Assembly (NCBI GenBank): GCA_003155655.1
Contig: PMDS01000037.1
Span: 62,001-126,000, forward strand
Length of the DNA stretch: 64,000 nucleotides
Direction of reading: 5' to 3'
From: Melioribacter sp.
GTDB taxonomy: Bacteria; Bacteroidota; Ignavibacteria; Ignavibacteriales; Melioribacteraceae
In this document: positions 8,972 through 16,209 of the stretch, one piece after another
Position numbering within the stretch: the first letter of the stretch is position 1
Layout: every line of letters begins with the position of its first letter
Made by a program: the position numbers and the translations under genes
The notes under the pieces: model-generated
What the model was told of the DNA's origin: nothing
The model's database searches: none
Seen by the model: the letters and a program-made list of their open reading frames with translations, nothing else

Positions 8972-9703
8972 ATGATAGAAATTATTAATCTTCACAAAAG
9001 CTTCGGCACAAATAAAGTTTTACGCGGTGTAAATCTTACTATACAAGAAGGTGAATCACTTGCAATAATAGGAAAAAGCGGCTGCGGAAAAAGCGTTTTG
9101 CTAAAACATATTGTTGGACTGCTTTTTCCTGATGAAGGCTATGTTAAGTTTGATGGGAAAATTATAAGTGAGCTTGAGAGAAAAGAACTTTATGAAATCA
9201 GAAGGCGTTTTGGTTTTTTATTCCAGGGAGCTGCACTTTTTGATTCTATGACAGTTGGTGAGAATGTGTCCCTGGCGCTTGTTGAAAATAATTCAAGTAT
9301 TTCAAAAGAAAAAATAAATGAAATTGTTACAGAAAAACTTGAGCTTGTTGGTTTGCCGGGAACTGAAAATCTAAAACCTGCTGAGCTTTCCGGGGGAATG
9401 AAAAAACGGGTCGCCCTTGCACGCGCGCTGGTTACTAATCCCGATTATATACTCTATGATGAACCAACTACCGGTTTAGATCCTGTTATGTCCGATGCAA
9501 TTGATGACTTAATTAAGTCTTTGAATGAAAAATTAACAGTAACTTCAATTATTGTTACGCATGATATGTTTAGCGTTAGAAACACCGCCGATAAAATTGC
9601 TATGATGTATGAAGGGAAGATTTATTTTACAGGAACCCCTCAGAATCTTTTAGAAAGCACAGACCCGGTAATTCAAAAGTTTATACAGAGAACGGGAATT
9701 TAG
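8972..9703 (+). CDS. ABC transporter ATPase, MlaF-type
   Basis: ATPase of a lipid-transport ABC system of the Mla type (phospholipid or other hydrophobic substrate, between the membranes). About 243 residues from the ATG at 8972 (MIEIINLHKSFG); an upstream in-frame ATG at 8933 would add 13 residues with no family counterpart. The Walker A is GKSGCGKSVLLK, the signature is LSGGMKKRVALARAL, and the Walker B is ILYDEPTTGLDP, with the switch His in VTHD. LSGGMKKR is typical of MlaF/Mkl ATPases. The permease (mlaE) that usually precedes it is absent here; upstream is only repeat DNA. Its TAG stop overlaps the GTG start of radA by one base. Confidence 0.85.
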   Translation: MIEIINLHKSFGTNKVLRGVNLTIQEGESLAIIGKSGCGKSVLLKHIVGLLFPDEGYVKFDGKIISELERKELYEIRRRFGFLFQGAALFDSMTVGENVSLALVENNSSISKEKINEIVTEKLELVGLPGTENLKPAELSGGMKKRVALARALVTNPDYILYDEPTTGLDPVMSDAIDDLIKSLNEKLTVTSIIVTHDMFSVRNTADKIAMMYEGKIYFTGTPQNLLESTDPVIQKFIQRTGI

Positions 9704-11052
9704 TGAGCAAATCCAGGGTAAAATATATTTGCTCAAGCTGCGGATATGAATCATTAAGATGGCTGGGTAAATGCCCATCGTGTGAAAGCTGGAATTCTTT
9801 TACCGAAGAGCTGGTTGAAGAAAAAAAATCCGGCAAAAAAAAATACAGCGGGGATTTCAGCATATCAAAATTGATTTCCGAATCCATTCAAAAAGAAGAA
9901 AGAATTAAAACCAACATAGCAGAATTTGACCGTGTGCTTGGCGGTGGCTTGATGCCCGGTTCCGTTGTATTGATTGGCGGTGATCCCGGAATTGGAAAAT
10001 CAACGCTTGTAATGCAGGCTGCATCAAAAATAAATACTGATGTTTTATATGTAACCGGGGAAGAATCAATTAACCAGATAAACATTCGGGCTAAAAGATT
10101 AAAGGTAGTCAATGAAAAAATTTCGGTTATGACTGAAACCGACCTGGACATTATTCTAAGTGCAATTGAAAAACATACACCGGAAGTGGTAATAATTGAT
10201 TCGATACAGACTACATATAAAAAGGATTTTGATAACGCTCCCGGTACAATAACACAAATAAGGGAATGCACTTCGGAACTGATGCAGCTTGCAAAGAAAA
10301 AACATTGCGCCATATTAATTGTAGGGCACGTTACAAAAGAAGGCACTATTGCAGGGCCCAAAGTTCTTGAGCACATTGTTGATACGGTTCTTCAATTTGA
10401 AGGGGAAAGAAGCTACTCATATAGAATATTACGCGCGCAGAAAAACCGCTTTGGAAGCACTAATGAAATCGGAATATTTGAAATGCATGATGATGGTCTG
10501 CATGAAGTGCTTAATCCAAGCGAGATATTTTTAAGCGAGCGGGAAAAGGAAATCAGCGGGTCTGTTATTACTTCAAGCATGGAAGGCACACGCCCAATAC
10601 TTTTAGAAGTGCAGGCGCTTGTAACTCCTTCTGCTTACGGAAACCCGCAGCGCGTTGCCACCGGTTTTGATTACCGCAGGCTGTCTATTCTTCTTGCAGT
10701 TCTTGAAAAAAGAGCAGACTTAAGATTGTCCGTACAGAATGTATTTGTAAATATTGCAGGCGGAATTAGAATTGATGAGCCTGCTGTTGATCTTGCAGTA
10801 TGCTGTGCAATCGCCTCAAATTTTAGCGGTAAGATTGCAAAAAATGATGCTGTTGTTATTGGAGAAGTTGGCCTGGGCGGTGAAGTACGAAGCGTAAGCA
10901 ACATTGAAAAACGTATCCAGGAAGCTGCAAAACTGGGATTTAAAAAAATTATTATTCCTGCAAATAATCTAAAATCATTAAAGAAAAAAGAAAATATTAA
11001 TATCATTCCCATAAATGATGTTAACTCTGCGCTTAAAGAAATACTTGTATAA
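9703..11052 (+). CDS. radA: DNA repair protein RadA
   Basis: A 449-residue RadA (Sms), the RecA-like helicase that promotes branch migration during recombinational repair. The N-terminal C4 zinc finger (CSSCGYESLRWLGKCPSC) starts at residue 10. The Walker A is GGDPGIGKSTL, the RadA-specific motif KNRFG is present (AQKNRFGSTNEIG), and a C-terminal Lon-like domain follows. Length is normal for the family. The start is GTG at 9703, sharing its first base with the stop codon of the MlaF-type ATPase gene, so the two are co-transcribed and probably translationally coupled. Confidence 0.96.
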   Translation: MSKSRVKYICSSCGYESLRWLGKCPSCESWNSFTEELVEEKKSGKKKYSGDFSISKLISESIQKEERIKTNIAEFDRVLGGGLMPGSVVLIGGDPGIGKSTLVMQAASKINTDVLYVTGEESINQINIRAKRLKVVNEKISVMTETDLDIILSAIEKHTPEVVIIDSIQTTYKKDFDNAPGTITQIRECTSELMQLAKKKHCAILIVGHVTKEGTIAGPKVLEHIVDTVLQFEGERSYSYRILRAQKNRFGSTNEIGIFEMHDDGLHEVLNPSEIFLSEREKEISGSVITSSMEGTRPILLEVQALVTPSAYGNPQRVATGFDYRRLSILLAVLEKRADLRLSVQNVFVNIAGGIRIDEPAVDLAVCCAIASNFSGKIAKNDAVVIGEVGLGGEVRSVSNIEKRIQEAAKLGFKKIIIPANNLKSLKKKENINIIPINDVNSALKEILV

Positions 11053-11132
11053 ATATACATCATAGAAATTGTTTGTAACCAATAAGGAACTTTCTCACTT
11101 TCATTCTGATTTAGTTTATAAAAAGGAATTTA

Positions 11133-11711
11133 ATGCCGCTTAATATTTCAATAATACTCAGTTCAATGCGCCATAAAAGCCAGGGTGTAAGACCTGCAAA
11201 GTTTATATTTAATAAATGTAAAGAGCGCGGATTTAACGTAACATTGATTGATCCCAAAGAATATAACCTTCCCATTCTTGATGCTATGTATAAGGAATAT
11301 GCAAAAGGAACTGCTCCTGAACTGCTTGAAAAGCTCCATAAAATATTTTCTGAAACAGACGGATTTATTTTATTAACGGGCGAATACAATCATTCTCTTC
11401 CGCCTGCATTAACTAATCTTATGGATTATTTTCGTGAGGAATATTTTTTCAAACACGCTGCAATAGCAAGCTACAGCGGCGGACCAATTGCCGGAATGCG
11501 TTCAGCAGTTCAGGCAAGAGTATTTTGCGGCGAACTTGGAATGACAACTCAAAGAACTATGTTTGGCATTCCAAACGTACATTCTGCATTTGATCCGGAA
11601 GGAAATCCAGCTGATGAGTCTTTTCATCCTAAGATAAAACGTTTTCTTGATGAACTTGAGTGGCATGCTAATGCATTGAAAGAAGCGCGAGCAAAGGGAC
11701 TTCCATTCTAA
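11133..11711 (+). CDS. NADPH-dependent FMN reductase family protein
   Basis: A 192-residue flavodoxin-like protein of the NADPH-dependent FMN/azo/quinone reductase family (SsuE/ChrR/ArsH-like). The N-terminal strand and phosphate loop are ILSSMRHKSQGVRPAKF. The typical middle motif GEYNHSLPPALTNLMDY is present, and SYSGGPIAGMRSAVQ forms part of the flavin site. It would reduce flavin or quinones with NAD(P)H in the cytoplasm; the physiological substrate is not evident. It stands alone: 80 nt after radA and before a repeat-rich gap. Confidence 0.88.
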   Translation: MPLNISIILSSMRHKSQGVRPAKFIFNKCKERGFNVTLIDPKEYNLPILDAMYKEYAKGTAPELLEKLHKIFSETDGFILLTGEYNHSLPPALTNLMDYFREEYFFKHAAIASYSGGPIAGMRSAVQARVFCGELGMTTQRTMFGIPNVHSAFDPEGNPADESFHPKIKRFLDELEWHANALKEARAKGLPF

Positions 11712-12255
11712 TAACTCCGCCGTTCACGGCGGAGGCAAAAGACAGCAACAAAAAAAAGGGCTTTAGCCCAAGGGATGGCTATGCCAGTGCTAAACATTGG
11801 TAAAATTACCTTCTGAAAGCACTAACTATTGCTGATTTCCTCGGCGGTCAAGAACCATTCTTTGACCGGAAAGCCATTTATTGTTGATGAATAATTATTC
11901 ATAATGTTTGACTTTAGCCCAACTCTTAGTTTAATAGAAACATAGTTTCGTTATTAGCCCGCATCTTCCTCCATTTTATTTGGGCTAAAGCCCTTTTCTC
12001 TTTTGTTCTCTCTTATCCCCACCGTGAACGGTGGGGTTATATTTTTAACCACGCCCTTCAGGGCGTGGGTTCTGGCTAAGCAAAAAGTTTCCCCTCTCCT
12101 TTTTTTAAGGAGAGGGGCAGGGGTGAGGTCCTTTCCCCAAGGGATGGCTATGCCAGTGCTAAACATTGGTAAAATTGCCTGCTGAAAACATTAACTATTG
12201 CTGATTTCATTTTTAATCGTTAAAATGTAATTATAACAATTATATTATAATATAA
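11712..12255. repeat. Palindrome-rich intergenic region with a 73-bp direct repeat
   Basis: No gene seen in 544 nt. Palindromes: CTCCGCCG/CGGCGGAG (11715-11734), GGGCTTTAGCCC (11758-11769), a REP-like GGTCAAGA..CCAT..TTTGACC (11846-11867), CCCCACCG/CGGTGGGG (12017-12036), CCACGCCCT/GGGCGTGG (12049-12068) and CCCCTCTCC/GGAGAGGGG (12091-12117). A 73-bp segment at 11767-11839 recurs almost exactly at 12136-12208. Short open frames crossing these repeats are not credible genes. Confidence 0.8.
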
Positions 12256-13131
12256 ATGAAAAATGTAATTACACTCTCACTTAAAGTATTCATTGGTTTA
12301 GTGTTTCTCCTATCGGCATATTCAAAACTTATAGCCCCGGGAATTGTTGAAATAATTTTAGTGGATCATGGGATAGTTTCTTCACGGGAAATAGCGGCGG
12401 TAATTGTTCATTTGTTAGTTGGATTTGAACTTGCACTCGGGTTATTGTTTTTTCAACCCTACTCAATTAAAAAAATTGTAATTCCTGCATCGTTTTTATT
12501 TTTGATTGGTTTTACTGTTTACCTTGTTTACACCGGCTTTATTTTGAATGATAAACAGAATTGCGGCTGCTTTGGTGAAATGATCAAGATGCCGCCCGTT
12601 GAATCAATAATTAAAAACATTGTTCTAATGGGCTTGCTTTTTGTACTTTATAAATTTGTTGAAGAAAAAAAGAACTATCTGGTTCCCGTTATATCTCTTG
12701 TCCTGGCAGTCGCATTTGTTTTTGTTGCCATGCCGATTAAATCTCAAAAAGATTTTAAGTTTGCAAAGTATACAAGTTTTGAAGGTAAAGGACGTGTAGA
12801 TTTATCCAATGGAAACAAGCTGGTTGCTATTTTAAATTTAGAATGTGATCACTGCCAAAATCTGGTTAAAGAATTATCCGCACTAGAAAAAACTGCAACA
12901 AATTTCCCGGAAACTTATGCATTACTTTTCAGCGAAGGGAATGTTTCTCTAGATTCATTTAGAAAAATGACTGGCTTTGATTTTCCATATAAAATGATTG
13001 GCGCTACTGAATTTTTTGATTTGATCGGTCAATCTCCGCCAAGAATTTACTGGCTGCAGGATGGAAAGCTAAAAGAAATATGGGATAAAGATTTTGTAGA
13101 GAATATTTCTAAAAACTTTCCGGTTAAATAA
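12256..13131 (+). CDS. DoxX/MauE-like membrane protein fused to a thioredoxin-like domain
   Basis: A 291-residue protein in two parts. Residues 1-160 carry about five membrane helices of the DoxX/MauE type, including the redox-type motif NCGCFGE at 102-108, which is typical of MauE relatives that handle periplasmic disulfides. Residues 165-291 form a soluble thioredoxin-like domain with C197-DH-C200. Together they suggest a membrane thiol-disulfide system in one chain (inference). Start ATG at 12256. A slightly altered copy of the last 66 bases of the coding region plus 42 downstream bases lies beyond the decayed transposase at 13886-13994. Confidence 0.8.
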   Translation: MKNVITLSLKVFIGLVFLLSAYSKLIAPGIVEIILVDHGIVSSREIAAVIVHLLVGFELALGLLFFQPYSIKKIVIPASFLFLIGFTVYLVYTGFILNDKQNCGCFGEMIKMPPVESIIKNIVLMGLLFVLYKFVEEKKNYLVPVISLVLAVAFVFVAMPIKSQKDFKFAKYTSFEGKGRVDLSNGNKLVAILNLECDHCQNLVKELSALEKTATNFPETYALLFSEGNVSLDSFRKMTGFDFPYKMIGATEFFDLIGQSPPRIYWLQDGKLKEIWDKDFVENISKNFPVK

Positions 13132-13173
13132 AATTTATAACCACGTCCTTTCAAGACTATGAACGGTGGAGTT
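13066..13173 (+). repeat. Copy 1 of a 108-bp direct repeat, 3' end of the DoxX-fusion gene
   Basis: The last 66 nt of the DoxX-fusion gene plus 42 nt downstream are repeated at 13886-13994, with about eight differences by eye including one inserted G. The two copies bracket two REP palindromes, the RAYT pseudogene and a third REP. Confidence 0.9.
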
Positions 13174-13180
13174 CCCCGGC

Positions 13181-13202
13181 GGTCAAGGACCATTCCTTGA
13201 CC
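13181..13202. repeat. REP palindrome, GGTCAAGGA/CCAT type
   Basis: Arms GGTCAAGGA and TCCTTGACC around the loop CCAT. The surrounding 33 nt (CGGCGGTCAAG...CCGGAAAGCC) recur at 11842-11874. It belongs to the same sequence family as the REPs at 13221 and 13860. Confidence 0.85.
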
Positions 13203-13220
13203 GGAAAGCCCTAAATACGG

Positions 13221-13244
13221 CTGTCAGGGACCATTCCCTGACAG
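13221..13244. repeat. REP palindrome upstream of the RAYT pseudogene
   Basis: Perfect 10-bp arms CTGTCAGGGA / TCCCTGACAG with loop CCAT. It is the inverted partner of the REP at 13860-13883, and the two flank the decayed RAYT gene. Confidence 0.9.
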
Positions 13245-13304
13245 AAAAAAGTAGAGGCTTCCATCAAAAATAGTTGAGAACTATTTATTAATAAAGGGGT
13301 TAGA

Positions 13305-13857
13305 TTGGGACTAAGAGGGCGAAACAATTTAGAAAAGGAACATTTTTTTTGTAACAACAACAGTTGTCAATTTCAATAAAGTTTTCACGAATAATTTATA
13401 TTGTAATATCTTAATTAAGAATATTAAACACTACCAGGAACGATATAATTTCGAGATTATTGCTTACTGTATAATGCCTACACATTTTCATTGGATAGTA
13501 AAAACAGATCCATCCAAAGGGACAATCTCATCAATAATGAGAGACATAAAGAAATACAGTGCGTAGGATATTATAGATCAGTTAAAAAAGGAAGAGTCAA
13601 CGTTAATTAAGGATTTTACTTGTGATATAAAAGAGGGTCTAAAACACCGGTTCTGGATGCCCAGGTTCGATGATGAGGTAATAAGAGATTAAAAAATGTT
13701 ATGGACAAAGATAAAATATATTCACAACAATCCAGTTGAAGCTGGTATTGTAATAAAACCGGAAGATTTTAAATATTCAAGTGCGAGAAATTATTTTCTT
13801 GATGAACAATCAGTTTTATATGTAGAGAAAAGCTGGGCGGGAATAGAAATAGTTTAA
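13305..13857 (+). pseudogene. Decayed REP-associated tyrosine transposase (RAYT, IS200-like Y1)
   Basis: Reading from TTG 13305 gives a recognisable RAYT start (GRNNLEKEHFF). A frameshift at a run of eight T (about 13345) moves the frame to VTTTVVNFNKVF and on to IIAYCIMPTHFHWIVKT, where HFH is the HUH metal-binding pair. Two in-frame stop codons follow: TAG at 13564-13566 (after KKYSA, where family members usually have Trp) and TAA at 13690-13692. The frame then continues through KIKYIHNNPVEAG, the catalytic-Tyr region, to the natural stop at 13855. The gene is therefore dead. It is flanked by inverted REPs at 13221-13244 and 13860-13883. Confidence 0.88.
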
Positions 13858-13859
13858 TT

Positions 13860-13883
13860 CCGTCAGGGAATGGTCCCTGACGG
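13860..13883. repeat. REP palindrome downstream of the RAYT pseudogene
   Basis: Arms CCGTCAGGGA / TCCCTGACGG around the loop ATGG, the reverse complement of the loop in the upstream REP. The two REPs thus face each other across the transposase gene, the arrangement expected for cognate REPs of a RAYT. Confidence 0.9.
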
Positions 13884-13885
13884 CC

Positions 13886-13994
13886 AAGTTAAAAGAAATA
13901 TGGGGATAAAGATTTTTTGGAGAATATTTCTAACAACTTTCCGGTTAACTAAAATTTATAACCACGTCCTTTCAAGACAATGAACGGCGGAGTT
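13886..13994 (+). repeat. Copy 2 of the 108-bp direct repeat, detached gene 3' end
   Basis: Near copy of 13066-13173, carrying the sequence for the last residues of the DoxX-fusion protein with a one-base insertion, so it is non-coding. It starts 2 nt after the downstream REP. A further hairpin of the CTTGTCCCG...CGGGG type lies at 14053-14075. Confidence 0.9.
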
Positions 13995-14141
13995 ATTTTA
14001 GTAATCACGTTCTTCAGGACGTGCAACCCCTGTTTCCCCTTCTCTTATTAAGCTTGTCCCGTGCCTTTTACGGGGAGAAGGGGACTAAGGGGATGAGTTA
14101 TTTTTGTATACCTGACAGCATCAGGAATTGAAGTATGTCCC

Positions 14142-14171
14142 AAAAAAATCCCGGCAGACCGGGATTTTTTT
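14142..14171. terminator. Terminator hairpin downstream of the zinc-ribbon gene
   Basis: AAAAAAATCCCGG / CCGGGATTTTTTT with a 4-nt loop. A-run and T-run on the two sides make it usable in both directions. It lies just after the stop of the minus-strand gene ending at 14178. Confidence 0.85.
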
Positions 14172-14177
14172 ATAGTC

Positions 14178-14915
14178 TTAAAACTGTATCTTCTTTTGCA
14201 CTTCTTCTGCAACGTCAGGCGAAATTAGAATTCTTCCGCAAGACTCACATGAGAATAATCTTTTACTTTGTTTAATTTCAATTTGCCTTTGCGGCGGAAC
14301 AACATTATGGCAGCCGGAGCAGGCAGCGCGTATTATTGTAACAACAGCCTTGCCGCCCAGGGCTTTTCTGATTCTCATGTATGTATTATAATCCGGTTTT
14401 TTAACCTTGGCGGCTATTTTTGTACGCTTATCATTCAACTTTGTTTCTTCACGTTCATTCGCTTTAATAATTTGTTTAAGCTCAGTTTCTTTTTCTTTTA
14501 ATTCTTTTCCAAGACCTTCAAGCTGAGGTTTTATCTCGTCAATTTCCTTTTTCAATTTTTGAACGAGATCTTCAAGCGCCATTGTTTCAGCTTCAAGCCT
14601 GGTAATCTGTTCTTCAGTATGATCAATTTCTTTTGTAAGTGCATCATACTCTTTGTTATTTCTTACCTGGTAAAGCTGTGATTTGAATTTTTTTAAGCTT
14701 GCTTTGAAGCGTTCCACATCCTCGTCATTTTGCTTGCGCTTGGAGTTGGAACTTTTTTTCTCGGCGTCTTTAGTTTCAATTTGCTCTTCAATTGTTTGTA
14801 TTTGCTGTTTCAAATCATTAACAGCAGCGGGCAGATCGCCGCGTAGTTCTTCCAGTTCATCAAGTTGATTGTCGATTAACTGGAGTTCATAAAGAATAGC
14901 AAGTTTTTCTATCAA
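14178..14915 (-). CDS. Zinc-ribbon coiled-coil protein (DUF164/C4-type zinc ribbon family)
   Basis: A 245-residue protein. Residues 10-170 form a long charged coiled coil (ELEELRGDLPAAVNDLKQQI and onward). The C-terminal zinc ribbon has two Cys pairs, CSGCHNVVPPQ and CESCGRILI. This is the architecture of the C4-type zinc-ribbon family, commonly found next to Nif3-like genes. It may bind nucleic acid or act as a chaperone-like factor; no biochemical role is established as far as I know. It lies 10 nt after the Nif3-like gene in the same direction, which supports a two-gene operon. Confidence 0.85.
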   Translation of the reverse strand: MIEKLAILYELQLIDNQLDELEELRGDLPAAVNDLKQQIQTIEEQIETKDAEKKSSNSKRKQNDEDVERFKASLKKFKSQLYQVRNNKEYDALTKEIDHTEEQITRLEAETMALEDLVQKLKKEIDEIKPQLEGLGKELKEKETELKQIIKANEREETKLNDKRTKIAAKVKKPDYNTYMRIRKALGGKAVVTIIRAACSGCHNVVPPQRQIEIKQSKRLFSCESCGRILISPDVAEEVQKKIQF

Positions 14916-14925
14916 TTTAGACTCC

Positions 14926-16038
14926 TTATAGTTTAAAAAACTTTGCCGGGTTTGTGTTACCCGTATATTTCAAAACCTTTATTTTCATTTCTGGTCTAAT
15001 AAACTTTTCCATTTTTTGCTTGACTGCATCAAGAGAAGGAATTTCAGTTTCATAATGTCCTGCATCTATAAGTAAAATCTTTCCTGTGGCATCATGGTAT
15101 GTATGATATTTAATATCTGCCGTTACAAAAGCATCTGCTCCACAACCGGCCGCTTTATCCAGGAGGTCGGAACCGGCGCCTCCGCATACTGCAACTTTTC
15201 TAATCTTTTTATTTTTCCCTGTGCAATATTTAATTGTTTTAATTCTAAGCGACCTGCAGACATGCGTTAGAAAATCTTTTTCACTCATTTCTTTTACTAA
15301 CTCACCAACTGCACCCATTCCGTAGTTCACATTTTTATTTTTAAGCGGATAAATATCATAAGCGGGTTCTTCGTAAGGATGAGATTTTTTAATAGCTGAA
15401 ATTACATTATTAAGGCTCCAGGAATTAACTATAAATTCAAGCCGTACTTCATTTACTTTTTCAAATCTATTTTTCTTTCCGAGTGTAGGATTTGATTTTT
15501 CCGAACCTTTAAACGTTCCTTCGCCATTTATTTTAAAACTACAGTTTGAATATTCACCGATTATTCCGCCCCCAGCTGAAAAAACCGATTCCGCAACTTT
15601 ATCTGCACTATCAACCGGGATAAATACAACAACCTTAAATTGATTACCTTCTTCATTTTCAAGAAAGTTAATGTTCCTAAGTTTGATTGCCCTAGCAAGT
15701 GTGAACGAAACGCCGTCTTTTGTATAATCCAGATTTGTGTGGGCTGAATAAACAGCTATATCATTTTTAAAAATCCTTTGGATTAATTTTGCTTTAGGAT
15801 CGTTTTCGGTATCAAATCTTTTTATGGGATTAAAAATGAGAGGGTGATGTGTAAAAATTAAATTGCAATTTTTTTGAAGGGCTTCTTGCAGGACTTCTTC
15901 ATCAAGCTCAAGAGCCAGTAAAATGTTTTTTATTTTCTGCCTTCCGGAGCCAATCTGAAGCCCGACATTGTCTTTTTCCCATGCAGCTCCGGGTGGAGCC
16001 CAATCTTCCAAGTATTTTGTCAAATCGCCAACAGTCAT
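14926..16038 (-). CDS. Nif3-like dinuclear metal centre hexameric protein
   Basis: About 370 residues of the Nif3/YqfO family, which forms toroidal hexamers binding two metal ions per subunit. Some members act as GTP cyclohydrolase-like proteins, but the role is unsettled. Seen: the N-terminal KDNVGLQIG, the metal motif THHPLIF, a central PII-like insert (about 125-230) as in the long YqfO form, and the C-terminal VTADIKYHTYHDA and DAGHYETE with metal-binding His/Glu. I chose the ATG at 16038 (MTVGDLTKYLEDW). The upstream ATG at 16056 lies inside the terminator hairpin of ispG and adds six residues without family support. Confidence 0.88.
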   Translation of the reverse strand: MTVGDLTKYLEDWAPPGAAWEKDNVGLQIGSGRQKIKNILLALELDEEVLQEALQKNCNLIFTHHPLIFNPIKRFDTENDPKAKLIQRIFKNDIAVYSAHTNLDYTKDGVSFTLARAIKLRNINFLENEEGNQFKVVVFIPVDSADKVAESVFSAGGGIIGEYSNCSFKINGEGTFKGSEKSNPTLGKKNRFEKVNEVRLEFIVNSWSLNNVISAIKKSHPYEEPAYDIYPLKNKNVNYGMGAVGELVKEMSEKDFLTHVCRSLRIKTIKYCTGKNKKIRKVAVCGGAGSDLLDKAAGCGADAFVTADIKYHTYHDATGKILLIDAGHYETEIPSLDAVKQKMEKFIRPEMKIKVLKYTGNTNPAKFFKL

Positions 16039-16048
16039 ATATACAAAA

Positions 16049-16078
16049 AAATGCACTCTTAAAATTGAGAGTGCATTT
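16049..16078 (-). terminator. Terminator after ispG
   Basis: Inverted repeat with arms AAATGCACTCT / AGAGTGCATTT and a T-run on the minus strand, 131 nt after the ispG stop codon. It separates ispG from the Nif3-like gene and sits directly upstream of the chosen Nif3 start. Confidence 0.8.
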
Positions 16079-16209
16079 ACATTTATCAGAAACTTCTATT
16101 TGAAATCTCTGTTCTCTTTTTCTTCGCCAGTTTGATTGAAAATTTTCTCATAATGTTAGTCAAATATACCACAAACGATAATTATTTTCAAACAATTGTT
16201 GCTTTAACC

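Noticed and set aside
12003-12185. 60-codon open frame and an antisense one at 11954-12166
   Set aside because: Both consist of translated palindromic repeats (GTGAACGGTGG, CGCCCTTCAGGGCG and so on) and are not credible proteins.
13132-14177. Intact insertion sequence
   Set aside because: The transposase frame carries a frameshift and two stop codons; only a decayed RAYT with REPs is present.
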